64,000 nucleotides of DNA from Corynebacterium sp. J010B-136 (GTDB lineage: Bacteria; Actinomycetota; Actinomycetes; Mycobacteriales; Mycobacteriaceae). Under the pieces are notes generated by a model that was not told the origin of the DNA, ran no database searches, and worked only from the letters and a program-made list of their open reading frames with translations. The DNA lies in contig NZ_PUGE01000006.1 of NCBI RefSeq assembly GCF_002967075.1, positions 114,208-178,207 on the forward strand. Reading direction: 5' to 3'. Below, piece by piece: positions 48,278 to 57,919 of the stretch (positions within the stretch are counted from its first letter, which is position 1; each line of letters begins with the position of its first letter). A program made the position numbers and the translations under genes.

Positions 48278-49456
48278 ATGCGCTGGATGCCGCACCTAAA
48301 AAGAGTCTTAGTGGGCTCGGCCTTTGCGGGTGCCTTTTTTATTGGAGCCCCAGCCGCGGGCGCTGCTGAACTTCCAAACCCGGTCATTGATTCGGCTGGA
48401 TTTGTAGAGCACGTCCGTGGTGAGCTGTCATCTGTAGGAGTGCAGACTCCGCAGGTAGATAGCCAAGTTACTGACGCCGTCGATGACGCGCTGCAGAAGG
48501 TAGTGCCGCACAATACGCCGGCGTTGCCTCAACCGGAAACGCCACAGGTTCCGACGGTGCCGGAGACTCCGGATGTGGCGGAATCTCCTGTAGCGGGCGA
48601 GGTAGAGGAGTTTGCGACCCAGGCCTATGACCAGGCGCAGGCGCTTACTAACCCGAATCCGATTGGTTTGCAGGAATTAACGCAGCCAGAATTTAAGCCA
48701 GTACAGGTTGATCCGAACTATGTATGGCGCAATGACCTGTTTTCTAAGGTAGCCGCTGGCAAGCCTTTTGAAGACTTCGTCTTGCACCGCGCACCGGGTT
48801 CTTTCTTTGATGCACCGCGCGTGCCAGAAGAATCCAATCAAGCCATGACCCAAGGAAAGTCTTTGTACGGTCCGGGCACGCCTATCTACATTAATGACCA
48901 GACCATGTGTACTTTGACGATGGCTGGTACCGATGCAGAAAACCGCAAGGTCGGCGTCACTGCTGGCCACTGCGCGGAAGTAGGCGACTCGGTTGCTTCG
49001 GCTGATTCCTGGCAGGTCGGCCCAACCGGCACCGTGGTCTCGAAGAATGCAGCTTTGGATTATTCCGTTATCGAATTTGGTTCGGACGCTGAAGTCACCA
49101 ACTCCTACAACGGCGTGACCGCACGCGGGGTCGGTGGCAACGTGCAGCCGGGCGATGTCGTGTGCAAGCGCGGCGTGGCCACCGGTACCACTTGCGGTAT
49201 GACCTTGATGAAGAGTGAGAATATCCAGCTCAACCAGGTCTGCGCGACTGTCGGCGACTCTGGCGCGCCAGTCTTCCGCAATGGCCAGATTGTGGGAGCT
49301 ATCTCCGGCGGCTACCGCCCAGGAAATATGGGCTCCTCCTGCATCACCCCGCTGCAGGGTGCGCTGCATGTGCCAACCGTGGTTTCTGACTCGAATGTTG
49401 TTATCGCAGACATGAACCGTCGCGGTGGAGTAGGCGCAGGCTTTAAGTTGGCCTAG
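48278..49456 (+). CDS. Secreted trypsin-like serine protease (S1 family)
   Basis: Predicted secreted protease of 392 residues. Signal peptide at about 1-29 (AAGA-A cleavage). A Pro-rich segment (about 78-110, VPTVPETPDVAE) follows and may act as a propeptide or wall-spanning linker. The catalytic domain (about 195-385) has the triad His231 (TAGHC), Asp261 (ALDYSVIEF) and Ser328 (GDSGAP), in the right order and spacing for chymotrypsin-like enzymes. Cys pairs flank the sites (Cys211/Cys232, Cys296/Cys306). The start is the ATG after GAGG. A strong terminator follows. Its target is unknown. Confidence 0.9.
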   Translation: MRWMPHLKRVLVGSAFAGAFFIGAPAAGAAELPNPVIDSAGFVEHVRGELSSVGVQTPQVDSQVTDAVDDALQKVVPHNTPALPQPETPQVPTVPETPDVAESPVAGEVEEFATQAYDQAQALTNPNPIGLQELTQPEFKPVQVDPNYVWRNDLFSKVAAGKPFEDFVLHRAPGSFFDAPRVPEESNQAMTQGKSLYGPGTPIYINDQTMCTLTMAGTDAENRKVGVTAGHCAEVGDSVASADSWQVGPTGTVVSKNAALDYSVIEFGSDAEVTNSYNGVTARGVGGNVQPGDVVCKRGVATGTTCGMTLMKSENIQLNQVCATVGDSGAPVFRNGQIVGAISGGYRPGNMGSSCITPLQGALHVPTVVSDSNVVIADMNRRGGVGAGFKLA

Positions 49457-49473
49457 CACTACCTGCTCATAAC

Positions 49474-49514
49474 AAAAGCAGTCCTTGAAGCGGAAAACTT
49501 CGAGGACTGCTTTT
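49474..49514 (+). terminator. Terminator after the protease gene
   Basis: AAAAGCAGTCCTTGAAG pairs with CTTCGAGGACTGCTTTT around a CGGAAAA loop, with a small bulge, 18 bases after the stop. Because the hisN gene ends 50 bases further, it can serve both convergent genes. Confidence 0.9.
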
Positions 49515-49564
49515 CTATTGTCTCGGGTTAATCCAGCTCTTGGGTTAATCCGTCAGGATTAACC

Positions 49565-50347
49565 CTATTTGGAGAGTTTGTCGAGCACTTTCGAGTGCAG
49601 CAGGCCGTTGGTGGCGATGGCCGAACCACCAGCGGGGCCTTCTTTGCCTTCGAGGTTGGTAAAGGTGCCGCCGGCTTCGGTAACCAACAAGGAGGGGGCA
49701 GCTAGGTCCCAGAGGGAGACTTCTGGTTCAGCGCCGATGTCGACTGCGCCTTCAGCGACGAGGCAGTAGTTCCAGAAATCGCCGTAGCCGCGCAGGCGCC
49801 AGGTGGATTCGGATAGATCGATGAAGTTTTGCAGCAGGTTGCGCTCGGACCAGCCTTCAAGGGAGGAGAAGGCAACGGAGGCATCGGCAAGCTTGGATAC
49901 TTGGGAGACCTTCAATTGCTTAGGTTCGCCGCACCACACGCGGAAAGCGCCAGCGCCTTTCGATGCATACCAGCGCCTGCGCAACGCCGGCGCCGACACA
50001 ACGGAGACTACCGGTTCGCCATTTTCCAACAGCGAAATCAACGTTGCCCAGACAGGAACGCCGCGGACGTAGTTCTTGGTGCCATCAATGGGGTCGATGA
50101 CCCACTGGCGACCAGAGGTGACCGGCTCGCCACCGAATTCTTCGCCTAGGACTTCATCCTGCGGACGGGCCTTTTTTAGCTCGGCGCGCAGTTTCTTCTC
50201 ACACGCTAGGTCGGCATCGGAAACTGGGGTCATATCGGGCTTTGCTTTCACCGATAGATCCGCTGCTTCAAAGCGGTGCATGGTCACAACATCGGCGTGG
50301 CCTGCTAACTCGAGTGCCAATCCGAGGTCTTCTTTGTACTTACCCAC
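49565..50347 (-). CDS. hisN: Histidinol-phosphate phosphatase
   Basis: Mg-dependent phosphatase of the inositol monophosphatase fold, 260 residues, catalysing the next-to-last step group of histidine synthesis (histidinol phosphate to histidinol). I choose the GTG at 50347 ([16 protein letters not shown]), which gives the length and opening of the corynebacterial HisN proteins; the longer frame to 50434 overlaps the gene upstream. Metal-binding motifs are GEEFGG (about 67-72), [14 protein letters not shown] (about 82-95) and [17 protein letters not shown] near residue 213. It overlaps the upstream phosphatase-family gene by 8 bp, so translation is probably coupled. Confidence 0.88.
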   Translation of the reverse strand: MGKYKEDLGLALELAGHADVVTMHRFEAADLSVKAKPDMTPVSDADLACEKKLRAELKKARPQDEVLGEEFGGEPVTSGRQWVIDPIDGTKNYVRGVPVWATLISLLENGEPVVSVVSAPALRRRWYASKGAGAFRVWCGEPKQLKVSQVSKLADASVAFSSLEGWSERNLLQNFIDLSESTWRLRGYGDFWNYCLVAEGAVDIGAEPEVSLWDLAAPSLLVTEAGGTFTNLEGKEGPAGGSAIATNGLLHSKVLDKLSK

Positions 50348-51173
50348 GAAGGAAGTTCTCCATTTCAGATACAACTTGCTGGTTTCCAGCGATACACCAT
50401 TCAACTCCACCTGCTTCAACTTTGGAAGTTGCACCCCCGGCAGCGTGTACTAATGCCTGGCCAGGTAGCCAATCCCAGTCTGGTACAGAGTGCTGCATCC
50501 ATGCCCCCATGGAGCCATCAGCAACGGTAGATAGATCCACGGAGCCTGCGCCCAACATCCGCACGGAGGCAAAATTCTGCGCTACCTTTTGCCAGGCGCC
50601 GCACAGTGCCTCATCTGCCATAAAGCGTGGGTGCAGGTAGGTAGCGAGACACAGCTGCGATGCGGGGGCATCGGTAAGCGCTGCTACTTCCTTGCCATCG
50701 CGTGAGGTCGGGTAATCACGGCCGCCGAACCAGGTATATCCCATCGCGGGGCGGTGGACTGCGCCCAGCACGGTGCCGGACGCATCGCTCAGCGCTAGTG
50801 CTGAACACCAATAATCTGAACCGTTGGTGAAGTTATAGGTGCCATCAACAGGATCGATAACCCAGGTGCGGCCTGACTTGGACTCCCGCTGCGCACCTTC
50901 TTCGCCAACGATGCCGTCGTCAGCGCGGATGGCTTCGAGCACGCCGGCGACGAATTTTTCGGCCGCGCGGTCTGCTTCGGTCACGACATCGGACACGGAT
51001 GTCTTTTGCTCGGTGGAAATGCCCTGTTCACGCATGCGCCACGCCAAACGCCCGGCGTTGTACACCAAAGCCTGCGCTAGGTGGGCGTCGGTGTCATCGA
51101 CGTGCGCGACGATGAAAGTCTTGGTGATAGCTGCGAGCATCTCTTCAAAAGTGGGCTGAGCTGATTCAGTCAT
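50340..51173 (-). CDS. Inositol-monophosphatase-family protein
   Basis: Second phosphatase of the same superfamily, 277 residues, start at the ATG at 51173 ([12 protein letters not shown]). It shares the core motifs: GEEGAQ (about 93-98), [14 protein letters not shown] (about 107-120) and [17 protein letters not shown] near residue 235. The substrate is unknown; myo-inositol-1-phosphate, histidinol phosphate or a nucleotide phosphate are possible. It lies directly upstream of hisN and overlaps it, and is divergent from prfB with 70 bp between them, a layout shared with other corynebacteria. Confidence 0.85.
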   Translation of the reverse strand: MTESAQPTFEEMLAAITKTFIVAHVDDTDAHLAQALVYNAGRLAWRMREQGISTEQKTSVSDVVTEADRAAEKFVAGVLEAIRADDGIVGEEGAQRESKSGRTWVIDPVDGTYNFTNGSDYWCSALALSDASGTVLGAVHRPAMGYTWFGGRDYPTSRDGKEVAALTDAPASQLCLATYLHPRFMADEALCGAWQKVAQNFASVRMLGAGSVDLSTVADGSMGAWMQHSVPDWDWLPGQALVHAAGGATSKVEAGGVEWCIAGNQQVVSEMENFLRG

Positions 51174-51243
51174 AGAAGCTATTGTTGTCGCTTTATCAGG
51201 TGATTGCGAATTGAAATGCTTCCGCGCGGTAGACTCTAGTGCC

Positions 51244-52344
51244 ATGCAACCGGATATTTCTGCAGCGATTGATGATCTTTCTGCCACCTTGACCACTATT
51301 GAAAAGGTCATGGATCCGCGTGCCTTGGAAGAAAGGGCGCGTGAGCTGGAAGCTCAGGCCGGTGATCCGTCACTGTGGGATGACCCAAACCATGCGCAGA
51401 AAGTTACCTCGGAGCTGTCCTCGACCCAGGGCAAGCTCAAGAAGCTGTCGTCGTTGCGCCAGCGCTTGGATGATCTGCCCGTGATGTATGAGCTCGCGGA
51501 AGAAGAAGGCGATGCATCGCTTGTCGATGAAGAGCTTGCCGACCTGCGCGATGCCATCGAATCTTTGGAAGTAACCACCATGCTTTCTGGTGAATATGAC
51601 CAGCGTGAGGCAGTGATTAATATCCGCTCTGGTGCCGGTGGTGTGGATGCGGCGGACTGGGCGGAGATGCTCATGCGCATGTACACCCGCTGGGCTGATA
51701 AGCACGGACACAAGGTCGATGTCTATGACATTTCTTATGCCGAAGAAGCTGGCATCAAGTCGGCGACTTTTGTAGTCCACGGTGAATATATGTACGGCAC
51801 GTTGTCCGTAGAACAAGGCGCGCACCGCTTGGTGCGCTTGTCGCCCTTTGATAATCAAAACCGCCGTCAGACTTCCTTTGCCGAGGTCGAGGTCCTGCCA
51901 GTGGTGGAGCAAACCGACTCTATTGAGATCCCCGATGCGGAAGTCCGCGTGGATGTCTACCGCTCTTCAGGTCCTGGTGGGCAGTCCGTCAACACCACGG
52001 ACTCAGCAGTGCGTTTAACGCACGTGCCCACGGGCATTGTGGTGACCTGTCAAAATGAGAAATCGCAGATTCAAAACAAGGCATCTGCGATGCGCGTGCT
52101 GCAGGCGAAACTGTTAGAGCGCAAGCGCCAAGAAGAGCGCGCCGAAATGGATGCACTGGGTGCCGGCGGTAATGCATCGTGGGGTAATCAGATGCGCTCT
52201 TATGTCCTGCATCCGTACCAAATGGTCAAGGACCTGCGCACTAACCATGAAGTGGGCGATCCATCGAAGGTACTCGACGGCGATATTGATGGCTTCCTCG
52301 AAGCAGGCATTCGCTGGCGCATGGCAGAGATGCGCGAAGCCTGA
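51244..52344 (+). CDS. prfB: Peptide chain release factor 2
   Basis: Class I release factor of 366 residues that reads UGA and UAA stop codons. Start is the ATG at 51244 (MQPDIS), not the upstream in-frame ATG at 51211. The peptide anticodon SPF (in [13 protein letters not shown]) marks RF2 rather than RF1. The catalytic GGQ lies in [20 protein letters not shown] near residue 240. No programmed +1 frameshift is present: the reading frame is continuous from the start, unlike E. coli prfB. It opens the conserved order prfB-ftsE-ftsX-smpB-ssrA. Confidence 0.97.
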   Translation: MQPDISAAIDDLSATLTTIEKVMDPRALEERARELEAQAGDPSLWDDPNHAQKVTSELSSTQGKLKKLSSLRQRLDDLPVMYELAEEEGDASLVDEELADLRDAIESLEVTTMLSGEYDQREAVINIRSGAGGVDAADWAEMLMRMYTRWADKHGHKVDVYDISYAEEAGIKSATFVVHGEYMYGTLSVEQGAHRLVRLSPFDNQNRRQTSFAEVEVLPVVEQTDSIEIPDAEVRVDVYRSSGPGGQSVNTTDSAVRLTHVPTGIVVTCQNEKSQIQNKASAMRVLQAKLLERKRQEERAEMDALGAGGNASWGNQMRSYVLHPYQMVKDLRTNHEVGDPSKVLDGDIDGFLEAGIRWRMAEMREA

Positions 52345-52428
52345 AAGGCAGATGGGCACGGGCTGTAAATACTGAATAAACCTGTATTTTAGTTTTCGTA
52401 CGCATCTAATGTTGCTAGTGTTGCACCT

Positions 52429-53115
52429 GTGATCACGTTCGAGAATGTAACCAAGGTTTATTCCACCTCCACCAGGCCGGCCTTAAATGATGTGTCTTTT
52501 AAGATCGAAGACGGCGAATTTGTCTTCCTCATTGGCCCGTCTGGTTCTGGTAAATCCACGTTCTTGCAGCTGATGGTGCGTGAGACAAACCTTACAGCCG
52601 GCGATATTTACTTCAATGACTTCCACGTCAACCAGCTCAAAGGCACAGAAATCAATAAGCTGCGCCAATCCATTGGCTATGTCTTCCAGGATTTCCGCCT
52701 GCTGCCCAAGCTCGATGTGTACTCCAACGTGGCTTTCGCGTTGGAAGTGATTGGGAAGAAGAAAAGTCGCATCGAAAAGCAAGTGCCTGAGGTACTTGAC
52801 ATGGTGGGTCTGGGTACGAAAGCCCACCGCATGCCGGCTGAACTATCCGGTGGTGAGCAGCAGCGCGTTGCTGTGGCGCGAGCTTTTGTGAACCGCCCGA
52901 AGTTGCTGCTTGCCGATGAGCCCACCGGCAACCTGGACCCTGGCACCGCTGATGAAATTTTGACCTTGCTCAATCAAATCAACCGCCACGGCACTACCGT
53001 GGTGATGTCCACGCACAATGCGCGTGCCGTTAACGATGCACGTCAGCGAGTTATTGAGCTGAGCAATGGCAACCTGGTGCGCGATGAGCACAACGCGGAA
53101 TACGGAGAGGCTTAA
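52429..53115 (+). CDS. ftsE: Cell division ATP-binding protein FtsE
   Basis: ATPase of 228 residues, partner of FtsX at the division site, where the complex activates peptidoglycan hydrolases. GTG start at 52429. Walker A is GPSGSGKST (about 36-44), signature LSGGEQQRV (about 140-148), Walker [13 protein letters not shown] (about 159-170), H-loop STHNA. FtsE-like features include FENVTKVY at the start and YVFQDFRLL around the Q-loop. It is followed by ftsX after five bases. Confidence 0.96.
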   Translation: MITFENVTKVYSTSTRPALNDVSFKIEDGEFVFLIGPSGSGKSTFLQLMVRETNLTAGDIYFNDFHVNQLKGTEINKLRQSIGYVFQDFRLLPKLDVYSNVAFALEVIGKKKSRIEKQVPEVLDMVGLGTKAHRMPAELSGGEQQRVAVARAFVNRPKLLLADEPTGNLDPGTADEILTLLNQINRHGTTVVMSTHNARAVNDARQRVIELSNGNLVRDEHNAEYGEA

Positions 53116-53120
53116 AAACA

Positions 53121-54023
53121 ATGCAGATTAAATTTGTTCTCCGTGAAGCTTTCAAAGGCCTGGGCCGCAACCTGACCATGACCATCGCGCTGGTGATTAC
53201 CACCGCGATTTCTGTCGCGCTGGTGGTTGCCGGTGTCTTGGTGTCGAATATGGCGCGCGAGACCCAAGAGATTTATCTAGAGCGCGTCGAGGTGATGATT
53301 CAGTTAGATGAAGAAATCTCCAACACTGACCAGGACTGTTCTTCCGCTGCGTGTGCAGAGGTTAAAGACATTTTGGAAGCTGATGACGGGGTAGAGACCG
53401 TAACCTATCGCTCTCGTGAGGACTCTTATCAGCGCTTTGTCGAAGTATTCCGAGATACCGACCCGGTGCTGGTAGAAGAAACTTCTCCTGATGCATTGCC
53501 AGCTGCGCTGCACGTGCGACTGGTTAACCCAACCGATACCGCGCCGGTTGATGCAGTGCGTGACCTACCGCAGGTGGACACCATCGTTGACCAGGTCGAG
53601 GAAGTGCGTTCGGCGACGAATAACCTCAACTCGATTCGAAATGCCACCTTCTTGCTGGCTTTTGTGCAAGCGGTTGCTGCCATCTTCTTGATTGCGAACA
53701 TGGTGCAGATCGCCGCCTATAACCGTTCCACGGAAATTGGCATTATGCGCATGGTGGGTGCTTCCCGCTGGATCACACAGGCGCCATTCGTATTGGAAGC
53801 GGTGGTGGCATCGTTTATCGGTGTGGTTCTGGCCGGACTTGGGGTTTTCGCCGCGAAGTCCACAATCGTGGATTCTTCGCTTGCATCCCTGTACCAATCC
53901 CAGCTGCTGGCGCCGATTCAAACCTCTGATATTTGGGTCTCGTGGCCACTAGTTGGCATTGCCGCTATTTTGGCTGCGGCGATTACGGCCTCGGTTACTT
54001 TGCGGGCCTACGTGCGCAAATAG
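53121..54023 (+). CDS. ftsX: Cell division protein FtsX
   Basis: Membrane protein of 300 residues with four hydrophobic segments (about 20-42, 178-200, 225-250 and 268-292) and a large extracytoplasmic domain between the first two, the FtsX layout. The N-terminus KFVLREAFKGLGRN and the segment EIGIMRMVGASRWITQAPF are typical. It forms the permease-like half of FtsEX, which transmits ATPase activity to cell wall hydrolases such as RipC. It lies five bases after ftsE. Confidence 0.95.
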   Translation: MQIKFVLREAFKGLGRNLTMTIALVITTAISVALVVAGVLVSNMARETQEIYLERVEVMIQLDEEISNTDQDCSSAACAEVKDILEADDGVETVTYRSREDSYQRFVEVFRDTDPVLVEETSPDALPAALHVRLVNPTDTAPVDAVRDLPQVDTIVDQVEEVRSATNNLNSIRNATFLLAFVQAVAAIFLIANMVQIAAYNRSTEIGIMRMVGASRWITQAPFVLEAVVASFIGVVLAGLGVFAAKSTIVDSSLASLYQSQLLAPIQTSDIWVSWPLVGIAAILAAAITASVTLRAYVRK

Positions 54024-54069
54024 TGTGGCTGGCTTCGCGCTGCTAATCGCCAGCGCCAAAGAAAAGACG

Positions 54070-54104
54070 AAAGAACGGACAAGCTTTAAGCTGTCCGTTC
54101 TTTT
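54070..54104 (+). terminator. Terminator after ftsX
   Basis: AAAGAACGGACA and TGTCCGTTCTTT form a 12-bp stem with AGCTTTAAGC inside and a T run after it. It lies about 47 bases after the ftsX stop and before smpB. Confidence 0.88.
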
Positions 54105-54143
54105 CTTGAATAGCAGCCCTTAGTGCAGGTAGGGTTAACTGTT

Positions 54144-54653
54144 ATGGCTAAAAAGGGCAAGAAGAAAAAGAATGCGGTAGGCGCTGACGGTACTCAAACG
54201 TTGGCGACTAATCGGCGTGCCCGCCATGACTATAAAATTCTCGAGGAATTCGAGTGTGGCATTGTCTTGCTGGGCACGGAGATTAAATCACTACGTGAAG
54301 GCAAGATTTCTCTAACCGATGCTTTCGCAACCGTAGATAACGGTGAGGTTTTCCTGCGTAATCTGCATATTCCGGAGTACTCCATGGGCTCGTGGACAAA
54401 CCATTCGCCCAAGCGCACCCGGAAGCTGTTGTTGCACCGTCGTGAAATCGACAAAATCATGGGCCAAGTCCGTGACGGCAACAAGACGCTGATTCCGCTG
54501 CGGGTTTACCTACGCAACGGTTATGCAAAGCTCGAACTGGGTCTTGCCCAAGGTAAACAAGACTACGACAAGCGCGAAGACATCAAGCGCCGCGACCAAG
54601 ACCGTGACATCACGCGTGAGCTTGGCCGGCGTATCAAGGGCATCAACGCTTAA
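54144..54653 (+). CDS. smpB: SsrA-binding protein
   Basis: RNA-binding protein of 169 residues that carries tmRNA to stalled ribosomes (trans-translation). Start is the ATG at 54144 (MAKKGKKKK); an upstream TTG frame is unlikely. Core motifs are ATNRRARHDYKILEEFECGI, LLGTEIKSLREGKISL and the C-terminal DKREDIKRRDQDRDI, normally disordered and basic. The tmRNA gene begins 133 bp downstream, which confirms the pair. Confidence 0.97.
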   Translation: MAKKGKKKKNAVGADGTQTLATNRRARHDYKILEEFECGIVLLGTEIKSLREGKISLTDAFATVDNGEVFLRNLHIPEYSMGSWTNHSPKRTRKLLLHRREIDKIMGQVRDGNKTLIPLRVYLRNGYAKLELGLAQGKQDYDKREDIKRRDQDRDITRELGRRIKGINA

Positions 54654-54786
54654 GTGCTTCGCCGGCGAAAGCCGAAAACAGGCTTGCGGGCGAGAGCTTT
54701 GCTTGAGCCGCAAGCTTGTGGGAATGAATATTACTGCTGTAGTGTTGTAAAGACTGTAGGAAGATGCACATCCCGCCTACAACAAT

Positions 54787-55164
54787 GGGGTTGATTTGGT
54801 TTCGACTTCGCTCATTGAGCCAGGGGAAGCGTGCCGGTGCAGGCTAGAGACCACCGTTAAGCGTCGTAGCAACCAATAAACGCAGAGAAGAACTCTCAGC
54901 GTGACTACGCCCTCGCTGCCTAATTACAGCGACGCGTGTCTGTCAGCCTAGGTTATGTTCCTGACCTAGAACCTGGCATCGACTAGGGAACTTGCCGTCT
55001 GGCTGGGTCGACAGGGCCAGATGGGACTTCTACTGGCGACTGGGCTCATCATCCGGAACGTGTTCGTCCGAGCCGGAGAGCCGAGTAGAGATCCTGCGCG
55101 AACTGCGCACGGAGAAGCCCTGGCAAGATGACGGAGGACCCGGGTTCAAGTCCCGGCAACTCCA
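54787..55164 (+). ncRNA. ssrA: Transfer-messenger RNA (tmRNA)
   Basis: About 378 bases. The acceptor stem pairs GGGGTTG (54787-54793) with CAACTCC (55157-55163), followed by discriminator A at 55164; the CCA is not encoded. The T arm GGTTCAAGTCCCGG is present. The tag frame runs from GCA at 54882 to TAA at 54921-54923 and encodes AEKNSQRDYALAA, close to the known corynebacterial tag and ending in the ALAA degradation signal. Confidence 0.95.
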
Positions 55165-55168
55165 CTCC

Positions 55169-55209
55169 GTAGCCCCAGCTCAACAATGTTTGAGCTGGGG
55201 CTACTTCTC
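55169..55209 (+). terminator. Terminator of the tmRNA gene
   Basis: A perfect 15-bp stem, GTAGCCCCAGCTCAA (55169-55183) with its complement at 55190-55204, followed by a T-rich run. Confidence 0.92.
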
Positions 55210-55260
55210 GTTTTCGCCCTCTGCCCTGCAATACTCAGACCCAGTTGGCTTTTCTAGAGA

Positions 55261-55513
55261 TCAAAATGCAATAACGGGTAGGGGAGAGGAAGTCTCGTCG
55301 GTTTCACTGCGGCTGGCGGTCTGGAAACCTCGACCGTGATAGAAATTCACTGCCTGGGTACTGTGCTCGTTGACATCGGCCTCTGTCCCGCTCTTGCCGG
55401 CGACGACATGGTTGAGAAGCATCGTTGTCAGCAACGGGGAAGAAAACTGCTACGAGAAGTGGAAATTCCTCCGAGCCGCGGGACGGGCGAATATTGATTG
55501 GTTGCACATCCAT
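55261..55513 (-). pseudogene. Remnant of a GNAT acetyltransferase gene
   Basis: A minus-strand frame from about 55513 starts MDVQPINIRPSRGSEEFPLL, which looks like the N-terminus of an N-acetyltransferase. Further on, in another frame, LLNHVVAGKSG and DVNEHSTQAVNFYHGRGFQT appear, the classic C-terminal GNAT motif (DVNExNxxAxxFYxxxGF), ending PLPVIAF at a TGA (55261-55263). The middle, including the acetyl-CoA loop, is missing. So it is a deleted and frameshifted gene. Confidence 0.65.
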
Positions 55514-55599
55514 CGTTCCATAAGTCAGAAGAAGCTAGCAGCGTAGGCTTGGATATGTAGTTTCGGTTCGGCGATTTTCGAAGAAGGGTGCTGCTTAAA

Positions 55600-55959
55600 A
55601 TGATTAAGACGGTTAAAGTCCATGATTATGTCTCTGGGAAAGAGACGGCTCCTGGCAAGAAGGTCTTGGTGGATAGGCTGTGGCCACGCGGGGTGAAGAA
55701 AGAAGACCTGCCGGGTCATTGGCTCAAAGAAGTGGCGCCGTCGCCGGATCTGCGCAAGTGGTTCGACCATGATGAGGAGAAATTCAAAGAATTTTCCAAG
55801 CGCTATAAGGCGGAGCTGACCGAGGCAGATTCCAGTGGCAATGAAGACCTGGCCACGTTGCAGGAGATGGTTGATGACGGTGATGTCTCGCTGATGTACG
55901 CGGCCAAAGACCACGATATTAATCACGCGGTAGTGCTGAAAGAATGGCTGGAGAGCTGA
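55600..55959 (+). CDS. DUF488 family protein
   Basis: Small cytoplasmic protein of 119 residues. ATG at 55600, with GAAGGG upstream. The conserved motif VLVDRLWPRGVKKEDL (about 23-38) and WFDHDEEKFKEF (about 56-67) place it in the DUF488 group, whose role is unknown. It stands alone between the GNAT remnant and the AbgT-type transporter, and no operon partner is visible. Confidence 0.85.
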   Translation: MIKTVKVHDYVSGKETAPGKKVLVDRLWPRGVKKEDLPGHWLKEVAPSPDLRKWFDHDEEKFKEFSKRYKAELTEADSSGNEDLATLQEMVDDGDVSLMYAAKDHDINHAVVLKEWLES

Positions 55960-56211
55960 CTAGAATCTGCTTCACGGGGTGAATAAATCGGGGGCAAACG
56001 CGATACGCAGCTGTTTTTCGCAAAATTAGCTAAATATCGTCGTTAATAGGGGTTTTCATGCATTAATAGGGGCTAGATGCGGGGGAGGGCATTGGTAACA
56101 AATTGGTACCGCGCCCCACATATCGGTTGCGACGTGGTTTAAGTCTCATTAGTTTGGCTGGATACGCTGTTGCAAAAAATGTGACGCCTAACTGGACTAA
56201 AGGAGAGCGCC
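55960..56211. promoter_or_regulatory. Leader of the AbgT operon with a paired repeat
   Basis: No gene. TTAATAGGGG occurs twice, at 56043-56052 and 56063-56072, a spacing of 20 bases that would place two protein dimers on the same side of the helix. It precedes the transporter gene by about 140 bases. AAAGGAG lies just before the ATG. Confidence 0.35.
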
Positions 56212-57918
56212 ATGGACGATGATAAAAAGCATGCACCCCATGACGATCTAGAAAACTCAGGAGCAACTGAGAACGTCGGGGAATCCAGTTCGTCTGTGAA
56301 GACACCGACAAGCGAGCATGACCCGTACCAAGACAACCAGTCGACTGGTACCAAGTGGCTGGATAAATTCTTAAACGGTATTGAATACCTAGGCAATAAG
56401 CTGCCCGAACCATTTACTATCTTCCTTGGGTTATTCCTGCTAACAGGTATCTTGTCCACCATCTTTGCGTGGCAAAACATCACCTTCCAGGTGCCAGGCA
56501 GCGATGAAGTGCAGGAGATTCACGGCCTGTTTACTGGTGAGGGAATGACGTGGCTGACCACCACGATGGGTGAGAACTACCTCGGCTTCCCGCCGCTGGT
56601 TACCGTGCTGCCCATTCTGTTGGGTGTGGGTATCGCGGAGCGCTCCGGCATGCTCTCAGCGCTGATTCGCAAGCTCTTTGGCTCCGCACGGCCTGCCGTC
56701 TTGCCTTATGCCGTTGGTGTTATTGGTGTTACCGGCTCCGTGATGGGCGACGCCGCCTTCGTGGTCATCCCGCCCCTGGCAGCGATGGTGTTTAAAGCCG
56801 CTAACCGTCACCCGGTAGCGGGTCTGTTGGGAGGTTTCGCAGCGGTTGGTGCGGGCTATTCCACGGCACTGGTGCCAACCTCATTGGATGCTTTGTTTGC
56901 TGGTATTTCTACCGCGGTGATGGAGACCTTGCCGGACTTTGACTTCCAAGAAGTCACGGCAGTGTCTAACTACTTCTTCAACATCGCTTCCTCGATTGTG
57001 CTCGGCCTGATTGCCGGTTGGCTCATCGATAAGGTGCTGGAACCGCGCATGTGGCGCCAAGATGTCCCGACTGAAGAGGACATTGACCCAGAAGAAGCCG
57101 AGGAACGCGGCGACCGCGATGCCGAGGGTAACGAACTCTCCGCTGAACTGTCTGCCGAAGAATCCCGCGGCCTGGTCTGGTCGGTTATCTCCATTGTCAT
57201 TTTGACTGCGATTATTCTGGCAGCCGTCTTGGTGCCAGGCTCCCCATGGCGCAATGAAGAAGGCGGTTTCTTGCCGTCCTCACCATTGCTTAGCTCCATC
57301 GTCTTTATTATCTTCGCGTACTTCATCGTCATGGGATTGGTTTATGGCTACGTGGTCAAGACCATCCGCAATATGAAAGATGTTGTGGACATGATGGGCC
57401 AATCTCTGGCCTCCATGATGGGCTTTTTGGTGCTGGCGTTCATCTTGGGCCAGTTCATCGCGCTGTTCTCCTGGACCGGCATTGGTACCTACACCGCGGT
57501 GAAGGGCGCAGCATTCCTCGAGCAGATCGGCCTGACCGGCTTCCCAGCAATCCTAGCGTTCTGTGTCCTAGCATCACTGCTGAACCTGCTGATTATTTCC
57601 GGTTCTTCCATGTGGACTTTGATGGCAGCGGTATTCGTTCCGATGTTTGCTTTGCTGGGCTACGAGCCAGCCTTCATTCAGGCAGCATTCCGCGTGGGTG
57701 ACTCTGCAACCCAGATTATTACCCCGCTGAACCCGTACCTGATTGTGATGCTGGGCCTGTTGCAGCGCTATGAACCACGTGCCGGAATCGGTACCTTGAT
57801 GGCGCGTCTGATTCCTTTCGTTATTCCATTCTGGGTAGCGTGGGCCGCGCTGCTGGGACTGTGGTACTTCGTTGACCTGCCACTTGGACCTGGTAATGGC
57901 ATTATGATCGGTAGCTAA
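56212..57918 (+). CDS. AbgT-family transporter (p-aminobenzoyl-glutamate type)
   Basis: Membrane protein of 568 residues, strong AAAGGAG before the ATG. An acidic cytoplasmic N-terminus of about 50 residues precedes about a dozen hydrophobic segments. AbgT-family motifs are IEYLGNKLPEPFTIFLGLFL near residue 60, GVIGVTGSVMGDAAFVVIPPLAAMVF near residue 170 and SGSSMWTLMAAVFVPMFALLG near residue 465. An acidic loop lies at about 285-315. The family exports or imports p-aminobenzoyl-glutamate and sulfonamides. The next gene, an M20 amidohydrolase, starts one base after its stop, as expected for uptake and hydrolysis of aminobenzoyl-glutamate or another acyl-amino acid. Confidence 0.88.
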   Translation: MDDDKKHAPHDDLENSGATENVGESSSSVKTPTSEHDPYQDNQSTGTKWLDKFLNGIEYLGNKLPEPFTIFLGLFLLTGILSTIFAWQNITFQVPGSDEVQEIHGLFTGEGMTWLTTTMGENYLGFPPLVTVLPILLGVGIAERSGMLSALIRKLFGSARPAVLPYAVGVIGVTGSVMGDAAFVVIPPLAAMVFKAANRHPVAGLLGGFAAVGAGYSTALVPTSLDALFAGISTAVMETLPDFDFQEVTAVSNYFFNIASSIVLGLIAGWLIDKVLEPRMWRQDVPTEEDIDPEEAEERGDRDAEGNELSAELSAEESRGLVWSVISIVILTAIILAAVLVPGSPWRNEEGGFLPSSPLLSSIVFIIFAYFIVMGLVYGYVVKTIRNMKDVVDMMGQSLASMMGFLVLAFILGQFIALFSWTGIGTYTAVKGAAFLEQIGLTGFPAILAFCVLASLLNLLIISGSSMWTLMAAVFVPMFALLGYEPAFIQAAFRVGDSATQIITPLNPYLIVMLGLLQRYEPRAGIGTLMARLIPFVIPFWVAWAALLGLWYFVDLPLGPGNGIMIGS

Positions 57919-57919
57919 T

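Noticed and set aside
51244..51400. Programmed +1 frameshift expected in prfB
   Set aside because: The frame is continuous from the start codon, so no frameshift site is needed.
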